Source: Flexamia atlantica (Eukaryota > Arthropoda > Insecta > Hemiptera > Cicadellidae). Taken from it: DNA of 64,000 bases. The notes beneath the pieces were generated by a model, which was not told where the DNA came from, ran no database searches, and worked only from the letters and a program-made list of their open reading frames with translations. Below, one piece after another: positions 1-11,415 of this stretch. The stretch's first letter is position 1. Each line of letters starts with the position of its first letter. Where the stretch lies: the NCBI GenBank assembly GCA_035578135.1, contig JAQJVK010000007.1, positions 5,253,609 to 5,317,608 on the forward strand, read 5' to 3'. Position numbers and translations under genes: made by a program.

Positions 1-628
1 GGGCTGCAGCCCCCCCCCAAAGTTGTTCCATGGTTTTTTTTTAAGTAAATAGAAAAATTAGAGATAGACGTATCACAAAATTTAAGGAAACTTTTCAAAA
101 AAGTTTTACTACCATAGTTAAAATAAGGGTTTTAGGGACTTTTGAATTGAGTAACGGTTGGTAGAAGAGACCTACGAACAAATATTTTAGGATGTGTTAA
201 AAGCTACATCGGTAATTTTTACAAGTCACTTCTCAATAAGCGACCCTTGAAAGAAACTACATCTTGAAACCCTTAACTTGCCTTTTCCCCCGGCACCCCA
301 AAATCTAGCTAACTAAAGCATAATTGATAGTATTAATGAGCTCTTGAGAATTTTAGTCCTACGGTAACAACTAAGTACTTATCTGGTAATATTATGATGA
401 TTTCCAGGCGATTTCCAGGCAGCAGTTGTAGAGAGAGTGGGAAGAAGCAAGCGGTTACCCTATAATAATTCCTAGTCACAACATTTTTTAAATACAGTAC
501 CTTTCTTTAAAAATAACAACAAGTTAAATCATACAATTGTCAACAAAATTTGTCATTCGTCTTGTAATGTCTGTTTAAATTTGCACAAATGTTTGTTGTT
601 TATGGTGGGAGTTCACTAAGGATAATTC
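1..628. other. AT-rich non-coding stretch, probably intron
   Basis: I see no coding potential, RNA gene or clear repeat boundary here apart from the short target duplication GATAATTC at its right edge. Because the first recognised Smrter exon lies at about 11.25 kb and the gene's N-terminal exons are absent, this is probably intron sequence of the same gene; that is inference. Confidence 0.4.
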
Positions 629-2147
629 TAGGGGTGTGCGATGCATCGAAAATGCATCGAAATTACGATTCAATTCGATTCGATTCGGCATGCATCAAAA
701 TGCCGATGCATCGATTTGGCCTCGATGCATCGGTATTCTTCGATTTACTAGACGCCATTAGTCTAAAATGTATGTTGAAAGCAATTAAATAAACGTTTAA
801 TCTATATAAAAGCGTAATATTAATGTTCAAAGCAGTTTATTGAATCGTAATGAAGTTATGAAAAGCTAAGTGCGTAGTAATACTTTCAGACTCTAGACAC
901 TTGACAACAAAGAATGCATAATAAAGGCTGCGTGACAAAGTAGTGCATTGTTATTTTTTCGCCAAGTTTGAAAATTATTGCAATAGATTGTTTCTCTATT
1001 TTATAATGAGTTTTAAATGATTGCAAATAACTTTTTAATGTATAGCTGTTCCATACACGAATTTCAATGACGAGAATAAAGCGAGCACTACGACAGTCGG
1101 CGTCAGCTGCAGTGTAACCGCGACCGTGATGGTGATGCAGGCTGACCAAGCAATGGAACAAAACCAAATACTGGGGGATGTTTCTAAACGATGTTGGTGA
1201 ATTAATAAAATTGACTTCGTACTTCGTAATCCTAAGATTCAGTTTCAAAACCGTAAAAATACCACAGAGATGGATTGTAACTAGTAGCTAGTAATTGTGA
1301 AACACGTTTAGAAACAGCCCCCTGCTGTTAGAGAAATTACCTGATTCTCAGGTATTTCCAAGCCCTTGTGGGGACTTCGTAATACTTTCAATAGTTATTC
1401 CAGCAGAGACGGGTACTTTTGCGGGTAAACACGGTCTACTAGTGATAACACTGTTTTGTGATGCTCAGCTGTCGAGCGTCGAGCTGTCTGCCGTTGTCGT
1501 AAAGCTCAGCACTGCGCATTAGTTAATTAATGTCTGTTTCTTTTGACCGTCGCGCGAATGCAATTGAATGTTTTGTTTTGGAGTTAATTGAATGACAAAT
1601 AAATAAAGATGTTTGAAGACTGTGACGAAGAGATTGTAGACGATTCATGCTCAATTAGCCAAAGCTTTGTTGAAACAGGTATACGAATGACGATACCGAC
1701 ACCGATAGGGATACTTTAATTAATTGTATCCGATAAGAGTTACTTAGGCTAATTGTTATAATTATTAGATGATTTAACAAACTTTGAACTGATTCATTTT
1801 CACTTGGACTGCTTGTGTTTTTTAAGAAAAACTTTAGGCCTAGTAATAATAACTATTTCTTGAGATTGTGAAAGGGTGTATATAGGAATTATAATTATTT
1901 ATACTTCCAAATTCCTTAACCTATTACAAAAAAAAAAAAACCTAGGCCTATTACAAATGCTTTGGTTCAGACTCATTCAAACTTTGTGTGGAATGTTTCT
2001 ACTTAATCCTCTTTAAGTTTATTGACCCATTACAGTAATGCATGAATGCAAGCTGTAAATAACTCTTTAACAGCAAATAACGCCTTACTGCATCGAATCG
2101 AATCGACGCATTGAATCGAAAAAAATTTGCTGCATCGCACACCCCTA
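629..2147. mobile_element. hAT-type non-autonomous element (1.5 kb)
   Basis: The left end reads TAGGGGTGTGCGATGCATCG and the right end is its inverted counterpart ending in GCATCGCACACCCCTA, both followed inward by CGATTCGATT-rich subterminal repeats. The flanks are GATAATTC on the left (621-628) and GATAATAC on the right (2148-2155), an 8-bp target duplication with one mismatch, as expected for the hAT superfamily. No transposase ORF is visible inside, so it is a non-autonomous or decayed copy. Confidence 0.8.
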
Positions 2148-2155
2148 GATAATAC

Positions 2156-4130
2156 GAACATGGTTGGTGTTCTGGTGCGATCGGCATGCCTTGTTTCCAC
2201 GTCACTCTCCTAAGGCCTCATGTGGCAATAGTTAGCAAATATTTGGGCAAGTCAAGTTTGCCATTGTTCCATGACAGAGAACTCCGCCTGACATCCAGCA
2301 GACAACTCGGACAGTTCGTCTACTTGTGATTTTGATAGAAAACACAAATCCAGATTATTGTGGAGTATTTGTATCATAAAATGAATCTTTGAATGTTTAT
2401 ATAAATTATTAACTTGTATGAATGAATAAACTAACAAATCCTACTAATATTATAAATGTGAAAGAATGTGAGTTTGTCATCATCGATGTTAATATACAAT
2501 GTTTGTCATATTATGTAAGTCAGCTGTAACAACTTATCCATCCAGGCAGTCAAATGGAAACAAATAAACCCAATTCCAATTGCAAGATACAAAAAACAGT
2601 GCAGGAGCATAACAGCTGTTTAAAATTATTTTGAAAGTGGACGAAGTCACAGGAAATATCTAATTACTAATAATTTAATCCTTACTTTACATAAAATACA
2701 TGTTCCAGTTGAAAATATAAACAACATTTTAGTTTAGAACGACCTCAAATTAATCCGGAGTCTCAGGTAACCGGGCCTCGGATAATCGGAAGTGAACTGT
2801 ATTCGAGGATTTGTAACTTTCATGTTGTGTTTTCTTTTTCTTCTTGGGACAAGTTGTTCTCTGGAATCCACTTGAAAAATTACTTGTATAACATGGTTGA
2901 AATAAATGTCACTGTATTACGTTTGTCAATGCATATGCATAGATAGCCTCAAGATAAGACAGCTTTAGAATGTTTCCAATAATTCATATTTTGTTTACAT
3001 TACGTCCAATCTGAATTTTGGTTATACTTTTGGTTGAATTTCAATATCCCAGATGTATTTCCATTTGAAATCTTTGCAGAGAAGATGGTATCCTGCCTTT
3101 GCCATGTGCGGCATTTGGCAGTAAGCTTTCATATATACTGCTTATGTAATATTATTTTTGCTCGGGGTTTTGTCCATATCCGTGCATGGATTTGGTGCGC
3201 CTCCTTTTTTACCCTAGATTCTAAATCGTCATGGAGGGTTTGCTTTAATTTATCACCAATTTTCTGTAGTTTTACTTTGCCTTAATCCTCATTATCATTA
3301 TTTTAGCTTGTTTTTATAGTGGTATTATGGGTTTTCTGTGCATGTGTGTATTATGCCTTGGTAAATTTGCTTTTAACCCTAACAGTATGTTCTTAATTTA
3401 TATGGCAGTTATAACTTGTGTGCATTTGTATACAATTTGTACATTTTAATAATTATTTAGAACTGTTTCATGCAATTCCATGACATTTGCTGGTTGTATG
3501 CATATTATACTTAAATATAAAGATTGGGAAAAAAATGAATGTCGCTTAGTAAAGGTATTTCAACATGAAACCATAGTGTAATCTTGATACATTATACATA
3601 ATGAATGTCATATAATTTATATCACCATTTTTACTTAGAGTATGAATTACCTTTTTATTCCAAATTTGGGCTTCCATTCGTTGTACCATATTTGTTTGTT
3701 TTCCAAGAAATTGTAATGATAAGGTTAAACTAGGTAAGTGGGATTTACAGCAGGCAAAACCTTTATCTAATACTCTAAAAAACCTTTGATTTTTAACAGC
3801 AAGCCATGTATTTTTAACATGTCATGAATGACATCCATTATGTTTTAAAACACTAAAAAATAAAAAATAAATCTATTTGAAGCTTTGATGTCAGCTGGTT
3901 GATAAAGAATTGATTTGTTTGTGTGTTCAAGGACGTTCTCATAACTCTGATAACGTCATATTTTCTCTTAAATTTAGCTAATCAGAATCTTTCACCACTG
4001 AAACCATTTACTGACCTGAAACGTAGTTCTAAAGAATACATGGACACAAGCAAAAGGAAGCTCTATATGAAATTATTAACTTTGTTTGATACAATTGTTG
4101 TCTCATTTCTATAACATTAAATACACTATA
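2156..4130. other. Non-coding stretch with degenerate repeat debris
   Basis: No exon is recognised. A short piece near 2765-2800 (CCTCGGATAATCGGAAGTG followed by ACTGTA) resembles one end of the pogo-type elements found complete at 29079-29633. The rest is AT-rich with only short random ORFs. Confidence 0.4.
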
Positions 4131-5083
4131 AATATATTATGGGTCTTTGGTCCTAGAAATATTAGGTCAGCACAGTTCAGCATGGTACTTTTTTTATCTC
4201 GGTTCTTGGTACGAGTTCAGCACCAGTACGATACTAGACCTACTGCAGTTAAAGAAGGTTTCTCAAAAAGAATTTGATTAGACTTATCATTTTTGAGTAA
4301 AGGTTTGAAGGTAAATACAGATTATTCTCAGAAAAAAATATTGAGTCTCTAATTTAATAAGGGAAACTTATACAATAATTTTTAATATAAATATCAGTGA
4401 CCTAGCTTATCAGTAAGAAATAAAAGTAAAAATTTCCCTTGTATTTAAGTTGCCATCACAAGAAATTAATTACAAGTGAAGAATAAAATAAATATTGTTT
4501 AGGACACACATAGCCTACATACATGGTTGATATTGATAACAATAACGAAGCAACAAAGCTTAATAAGTTTTAAGCCTAAGTGAAAAATAAAAAAGAGACT
4601 AAAGCAACTATTACTTTTATACTATGTGTGTTCACTATTAAAAAAAACCCCTATGTCTTGGCCTATTATCAACAAAGAAATTGTCTTGGGTAAGAAATCA
4701 ATAAAGAGCTGTAGGCCTGTGACTGTGTACCTTATTTGTTATTATGCGAAATATCAAGAGGTTTATATTTATCTTCCCCACAGCAAAACATTGTTAATGT
4801 TTTTGGTTACCACACCATTACCAGAATAAAAATAGACTCGGATGAAAAGATATTGGCAGCAAAACTAGTTTGTTACAGAAGTATTTACACTTCAAATAAA
4901 TACTAACAGTTATGGACACTAATAAGGGGGCATTTTGAGGTTTTGCTGTATTATCTAAAAACTGAAAACTACATGCAGTTTACACACTCAATATACAGTT
5001 GGCGGATGGCAAAATACACGCTGGGAAAGGGCGAGACCAGGCGACCACGAGATCGTAATCGTGCGATCAGCATGCGATAGGAC

Positions 5084-7317
5084 CAGGGCCGGCCCCAGGG
5101 GTGGGCGGACCGGGCGGCCGCCCAGGGCGGCAGATTTTTGGGGGCGGCAAATTTTAAGGAACGGCAAATTTTAAAATATGAATAAAATAATAAATTTACG
5201 ATATGAATGTAAAGAGTAAAATTTTCTGTATCACATTTTACCGAAAGAACAAGCCTAAGAAAATATACGGCAATGCAAGCATCGATTTACAATTATAATT
5301 CAAGTCCAAATATACAAACAAACCACTCGGCTTTATCGAACAACCGTCGCCGTCGCTGACAGCGTCAAAGCAACAGCACAGCGGTTGGGAGTCGGGAGTG
5401 ACCTTGATGGAATCCTCTCTTCTCCCCCGACGATGTGTTTATTATTGTAGTAGCAATAAGATTTACATTTTCCAAAGCCTTTAAATCGTTTAAACCTAAA
5501 GCAAAAGTTATTTGAATTTATACCACAAAATAAATTATGTATAACCTACTCGGGGCGTCATAAATTACATCTGAAAATTCGTGTTTTTAGGCAATCTAGA
5601 GGCATAACAACAAACATTTTAGATCACTTTTGAATTTTAGAGGGAAATTTTTTTTTACAATAAAAATAGCATATTTATGAAGTAGGCCTAACACTAAAGG
5701 ACAAATGAGAAAGTATTCAAGAATTATACGTTGTCAACCTTGGTAAAAAAGAATTTTTTCTATTAATTTCAAAGTAAAAACTATATCTCACATATTGCAC
5801 GCCTCGGACCTGAAGTATGCGGATCCTACATTATCCGTCCAAGGTTGATGAATAGAATTAGAAAATGCTGTTTCTCACTTGTGCAGTTTTTCTCAAGTCC
5901 CAGAACGCAACCCTATAATCGTAAATCCTCCTAAGGATCGTATACTTATCACAATTGTGCCTAGATTTGACGGCGAGACTTGCGTGGTTTTCACGCGACG
6001 ACGTAGGCAGACGAGATTCGTCTGCCTGCCGCGATGCAGCTACGAGATTGTCCGACAGACGAGTAGTGTTAAGTACAAGGCCTTGAGAAGACGACAATGT
6101 TTGTATACCTCATTTTAACATCGTGATTTTTTTTCACCATGAATATTTCACGTAATACATGTGATGAGTCTTTTGCCACATGTGACGACGATGGCGATGG
6201 CGGCAAGATAGCGGACACCATTAATTACCACTGTTGTTATCAGGAGTTTTTGCTTGCTTGCCATAGGCCTACTCCCGCCAATTACTCACGATAACCGTAA
6301 TAGGTAAAAATACCCTAATAATACATTATTTAATCCCCATCCCAATCAATCACATATTTAATTTCGTAAGGCGATTCTTTGCATCGAAATTGTGGTCGTC
6401 TGGCAAGTCGTAGAAAGATGGGATAAGGCTAAAATTAAAGGTCTCTGTTCCGTGATGGCGGGAAAAATAATGAAATTGCTTGAAATTCACCAGAAAACGA
6501 GAAATAACGTAAAATATCTGCCATTTAAAAAGCATTGGGATCTAAAAACGTCAGCTTTGTTTACATAAAACATGTGATGCTGATACTTGATTGAAAACCA
6601 TGTGGTAGGCTAGATATCAAATCAAATCAAATCAAAAATTGCTTTATTCCTTGAAACAGAGTACAAATACAAATATACAATAATTGATAAACATCTATGA
6701 ATGTTCCTCACATAGGAAATTCCTGTGCGTGAGGAACGAGCTCAAAATCAGCAGGCCAATACAAGGGATACATGTAGAAAATGAAAAAAAAAACAGAAAC
6801 AACAGCTATTTAAATATAATATTATGAGAAAATTGTGGCGAAAAAACAATGAGGAGCCCAACAAAAAAACGACATTGACAAACTGAATGTAAAAAGTTCA
6901 AAGAACTTAGCTGAAACCGTCACTCATCTAATATCAATTTAAGGTGGATTCAGTTTGCTATGTAGGTATTCTGTACTATAATAAATAAGGATTGTTTGAA
7001 TTTTCCCTCATTAGGGGCTTTTGGCCCCTTCAAGCCACTAGTTATCTTTAAAGTAAAAGACTATAACTACTTACAAACTTTATAAACGTTTATGAGAAAT
7101 TCTAGTAGAGTGTTCTCTGTTTTACGGCAAGTTTAGTGATACCACCACTTCATTATGAAGGAGATATTATTCTTCTCAAAAATATTCCAAAATCCAAAAA
7201 AATTTCGGGGGGGGATATATCCCGATTTCCCCCCTTGGGTACGCTTCTGGATATATGGGGGAGGGGCGGCGGCCGCCGATTTCGCCCAGGGCGGCAAAGT
7301 CCCTAGGGCCGTGCCTG
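5084..7317. mobile_element. hAT-type element nested in 4139-8917
   Basis: The perfect 8-bp target duplication GATAGGAC lies at 5076-5083 and 7318-7325. The ends begin CAGGGCCGGCCCCAGGGG and finish CTAGGGCCGTGCCTG, with GC-rich subterminal blocks (GGGCGGC repeats) in an otherwise AT-rich region. No intact transposase ORF is seen. A LINE 3' end in reverse orientation lies inside at about 6615-6780. Confidence 0.85.
6615..6780 (-). mobile_element. LINE 3'-end fragment (reverse strand)
   Basis: Repeated CAAAT units followed by TTGCTTTATTCC, and then GTGCGTGAGGAAC further in, look like the reverse complement of the 3' tail of the LINE family at 44596-46073, whose tail is ATTTGAATTGAATTG. It lies inside the hAT element 5084-7317. 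Only the tail is present and no coding remains. Confidence 0.5.
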
Positions 7318-7677
7318 GATAGGACTGACACACACACTCACTCTGTCCCATTGAGAGTATACTTACACCCTGACTTAAAAAGATGTAATGCAGAATATCT
7401 AATCTGCTGCAGCAGTGTTCCCACTGTTCTCATATGTTGTTAAACGTAACATTTTCCTAAATACTTTGCTCAGAACACCAAATTTTTATTTTTACAAATT
7501 CACACAATTTCGATTTAGCATTGCTTTTTTAAAAAGATGCAGTCAGTAAAAATTTTCAGGTAAAATTATTTGGTAAGTAAAACCAAAAAAGACTTATTGA
7601 GTTGTCATTTTTGTTAGGTAAGGTAATTTTACACTGAAATTACAATAATTTCTCTAGCAGATTACATGGTTGATAGG

Positions 7678-8578
7678 ATGGGCGAGTTGTGGTTTTTCAA
7701 TTTGAGTCAAGTCGGAGTATCAAGCAAACCACTTGAGTATCAAGTCAAGTGGAGTAGTTGGCTGTGAAAAAGTAATGAAATTTTCATATTGTTTTAAAGT
7801 TATTAAGTTGTTGTATTAAAATTAATTAACATTTTTCATCAATTTCACTTATCAAATTGGTCTACTAAATGAGACAGAAATGAAGGCTGTGACAGAAATA
7901 AAAATAATATTGAAGTTGTATAAGTGCTAGATGAAAGCTAAATAAAGCTGAAAGTTTCAGATTTCCGAATTCTTAGGGATCACATTTCAAAATACCTTTC
8001 AACTCTTTGAATAAATAATAATTTTGAATTTGAATTAATTTGAACATTCTTTCTTTTATGAGTTGATGGAATATTAAAATTATTGTTTTGAAAAGCTTGC
8101 GAACAGCCACAAAAAATGATAGTGCTTATCTGTTGATTGCGGATGATTGGCAGATGTAGCTTTGCGAAACTCACGATTGGCCGCGAAATACGATCATGCG
8201 TATTTGTAGATGCATGATAAACGGCAAATGCAGCTTTACGGAACTCGCGGACGACCATGGAAAACAATCACCCTTATTTGCCGATCACAAATAAACGAAA
8301 TGCAACTTTGCAAAACTCTTCAGCAGTGAAAAATTATTGTGCGTATCTATTGATTGAGGATAAACGGCAGATTTGGTTTTGCGAAACTCGCGATCTCTGT
8401 AAAATTCAATCACACATACAAATTTTTGTCTAAACAGCAGAAGTCCTCGTACCTCGGCGTTTTGTGAAACTCGTCTTGTTTTTTTATTAGTTGTAACTGA
8501 TCGACTCGAATTCGAGAAGTAGTAACTGCTCGAGTAATGACTCGCAAATCGAGTACTCACTCCATCTCTAATGGTAGA
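7678..8578. mobile_element. Degenerate copy of the GGGCGAG hAT family
   Basis: The left side (ATGGGCGAGTTGTGG, then ATTTGAGTCAAGTCGGAG) and the right side (CTCGAGTAATGACTCG, then CGAGTACTCACTCC) match, imperfectly, the ends of the complete element at 55927-57477. Internal matches include an AATGAAGGCTG block and repeated TTTGCGAAACTCGCG motifs. No target duplication was found, so the copy is old or truncated. Confidence 0.6.
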
Positions 8579-9207
8579 TTTAAAACGTGGGAACACTGAT
8601 CAGTTGTGATTCAATAATAAGGGAAGGACAAGGAATTTACGGTGATGTTAATACTGTTATGTTTTGTTTTGAGAATCTGATTTATACTGAAAACAGAACC
8701 ACATACTGAAAACTACTCTATAGTAATGGAACTTATAAAATCAAAGAAAAACATTTAAATACAAAATAGATAAAAGAGAATAGTTTTACTTCGTTGCCTT
8801 CGTCATTCATAGTACCGAACCGACTTATTACTGTCTAAATAGGTGTGCTAAACCAATATCAGTAGTGTGTTTAATTCTGTACCAGTACTGATTTTTTGAT
8901 GCACCACAGGCCCCTACAATATATTTCATATTTAAAGAGTTGTTCAAATCAGTTTATTGGGGACCGCTTTTATTTTCACAGCAGTCTTCTTTTTTTCAAA
9001 TTTCAGACCAGATATACTATTCTGCTCTTTTTCATCCCCTGATAAATTTAAACTTACAATTTTTTGAGTGAAAAACCTTAGGCTGAATAGGATTTTGCAC
9101 TTCAAAGTTGGAGAGTTCAGCTAGCTTACTCGAATAATCAGTTTTCAAGTCAGCAAACAGATTCACTAAAGATATATACTTAACAATAACATTTCGTCCC
9201 TCTAGGG

Positions 9208-10676
9208 CAAAAGTGTGGGTCGCGACCCACTGGTGTGTCGTGGGAGGGCTTCAGGTGGGTCGTGATGAGGCTACAACACCAAATTTATAATAAAAGAAAA
9301 CCCTCTTATTTTTAGTTTATAGAAAACGTAGAATCAAAAAAAGCGATCAAAAGTTGTTTAAAATCCCTGCTAACTTGAGGAAAGATGTTTATCACTCATC
9401 ATAGTTTTTTTTACTATAAAAGGACGCTCTTTTTCTTTCGAGTCGTGGGAGGTATCTTACCACCAGTCGGATCCCCAACTACCTGACAGAATCGACCTCC
9501 AGTCCAACTATACGCCTGAAGTGGGTGGGATTCTCAGCCAATCTTTATATTTCTCGGTTTTAGAAAATCGTTTTGTCTGTAACACTAAATAAGTTATCTC
9601 TAGTTCGCTTTTTGGGCTCCATTCACTTTTGATGTGAGCCAAACAGTTGGCTTGAAATTTCGGCCAGCATGCGCGAGAAACAAACCGTTAAAAAATTCTG
9701 ATGAAACGGGACGTTTGTATCGTGTGTTTTGTGTACATTGTGTCATATTTGTTTCATTTAACGAGCCCTGGAATAAACCCAAAGGTGAGATAATCCCCAA
9801 AAATAACACCTAGTAGGCCTAATGCACTAAAACAGAATCATTTCCTGCTTACAGTGTTCCCCCCCAAAAAAGTTAAGGGGGGGAACACTCCCCCCCCCAA
9901 AATCTTGAGGAACGTAGCCGTATGTGTAAAAGGCTACTTTTGTGGGCCAAAACCTAAAGCGAGAAATAAATCTGAGATATAGTTCAGAAACTAGATTTTT
10001 TAAGTGCTTTTAGAACTATCTTGCTACAAAGTAATGACAATGTATAAAAATGAGAAAACCGATATATTTTTGGATCCAAAATGAACGTTATTTTTTTAAT
10101 ACAATTACAATAGATCAATTGACATTCGTGTTTGTCTATTGTGTTATAGTATTGACTTTAAATCAGGAGGAGATTAACCATCCTTATGGGCCAGCTGTGC
10201 CTGTTTTTGTGTGAGCCAGGATTTGAGATGGATGTAGTTCGATAAATCTCCGACAGATAGTGCTGATGTAAATGATTTATTTCAGCTATTTATTTCAGTT
10301 TTCAAAACTTAATATGCTAGAAAATAAGAGATCTTAATCTTATTATTGCTCTCTGAACAACATATTGTCAAAATATTCCCTCCTGTTAGCGTAATTAATA
10401 GTTGACTGTAGTATACTCTGTTGTAGAATGCTGTAACTAAGTCCTCTTCCAAATCCTGGCTCACATAAAAGTTGGTACACTTTTTATAATGGTAGTGCGA
10501 AGTCTCCTCCTGATTTAAAGTCAATGGTTATAGGTTAAATTAAATTTATAAGTTTTATTGTTCACTATGGTCTATTTTAATTGGGTTCGATATATATAAC
10601 TGTATACTAATAGTGGGTCGCGAAAAACTTTTATGATCGTTTGTGGGTCGCCAGCCAAAAAGTTTGGGAACCACTG
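9208..10676. mobile_element. hAT-type element (1.47 kb)
   Basis: The perfect 8-bp duplication CTCTAGGG flanks the element (9200-9207 and 10677-10684). The right end is CCAAAAAGTTTGGGAACCACTG-like, a common hAT terminus. The left end is eroded but keeps GTGTGGGTCGCGACCCAC, matching the GTGGGTCGC blocks near the right end. A smaller inverted-repeat element sits inside at 10151-10525. No transposase ORF is visible. Confidence 0.8.
10151..10525. mobile_element. MITE nested in the 9208-10676 hAT element
   Basis: The terminal inverted repeats ATTGACTTTAAATCAGGAGG at the left and their complement at the right are nearly perfect over about 22 bp. GTTATAG flanks both sides within a base or two (10143-10149 and 10527-10533), a probable target duplication. 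An inner inverted pair around TGAGCCAGGATTTGAGAT extends the fold. No coding sequence. Confidence 0.7.
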
Positions 10677-10684
10677 CTCTAGGG

Positions 10685-11250
10685 GACTTTTTCAGAGAGA
10701 TTACACATAGTGGAAAACTATGTGTATGTCTTTTAAGTTTCTATGAGCTTACTTAAAAATGTTTATTCAGGAAAGTAGAATTCTTGCCTTTCAAAAACAA
10801 AATTGTGTCCAAAAGGTTCTTTTATCTGACATGAAAAATATTTTTTAAATGAAGGATTAACAACTCCAGTTAGTTCATCGATTCATAAATTAGAATGTCA
10901 TTAGTTCTAATGATGTATGAATATAGTAATCACGTGACAAGATAGGAAATGGGTTTTAAGATTGAACTAGGTAGAAATATAATCTAACATAAATTTAATT
11001 CATCGTTTCCAATATAATATTGTGCTACCCATTTTATCATGTCATCATAATGGCACATAATTTACTTTCCATATATGATATGTCTGAATGGCTCTTTATT
11101 TATTTTTAAATGTTTAATAATAACTAACAACACTCTCTAATAAGTAACAAGGAACTATCTTAAAATTTAAGGTTTAATCTATCAAAAGCGCCAGCATTTG
11201 AGTGATGTTTTGGAAAGATGTCAACAACTTTGGCATGTTCCAAGGTGCAG
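10685..11250. other. AT-rich intron segment before the first recognised exon
   Basis: No repeat boundary or coding signal stands out. The segment ends at the splice-acceptor candidate GTGCAG (11245-11250). The pyrimidine content in front of that acceptor is poor, which is why the left edge of the following exon is uncertain. Confidence 0.35.
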
Positions 11251-11415
11251 CCGACACTAAACAGAGATCGAGAAACAGAAGGAACTCTGGATTTGAGTAT
11301 CAAGAAGCCGCGGACAGAGTATCGTGAGACTAAACCTTCTCCGCTGGCACCTCCACACTCTGTCACTGTCTATCGGACGGCCTCCACCCACACCGACTCC
11401 AACTACTACCACCAG
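11251..11415 (+). CDS. Smr: Smrter (NCoR/SMRT-like corepressor), internal exon; 5' edge uncertain
   Basis: This is the first coding exon I can assign to the corepressor. It reads in frame through a DLSIKKPR stretch and KPSPLAPP and ends TDSNYYHQ at the donor CAG|GTACAG. Its phase (0) matches the acceptor of the next exon at 13712, giving SNYYHQ joined to GASPQLQAKL. The left edge is a guess: GTGCAG at 11250 keeps phase 0, but the frame is open from 11206, and ACAG at 11274 is another candidate. The last 62 bp or so of the exon (from about 11354) are the first unit of a 64-bp minisatellite that continues into the intron, so the exon end itself belongs to the repeat. Family assignment rests mainly on linkage and phase with downstream exons. 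Confidence 0.6.

Larger units (their letters stand above)
4139..8917. mobile_element. Outer hAT-like element carrying other insertions
   Basis: A perfect 8-bp duplication AATATATT flanks the segment (4131-4138 and 8918-8925). The ends are imperfect inverted repeats: the left begins ATGGGTCTTTGGTCC and the right ends GCACCACAGGCCCCTAC. GTACGAG/CAGTACG-type subterminal motifs occur near both ends. The element contains the complete hAT insertion at 5084-7317 and a degenerate copy of a third family at about 7678-8578. The TIRs are weaker than in the other hAT calls here, so confidence is moderate. Confidence 0.5.

Noticed and set aside
5858..6118. Overlapping 79-residue ORFs on both strands
   Set aside because: They lie within a non-autonomous hAT element, have no recognisable domain and mirror one another.
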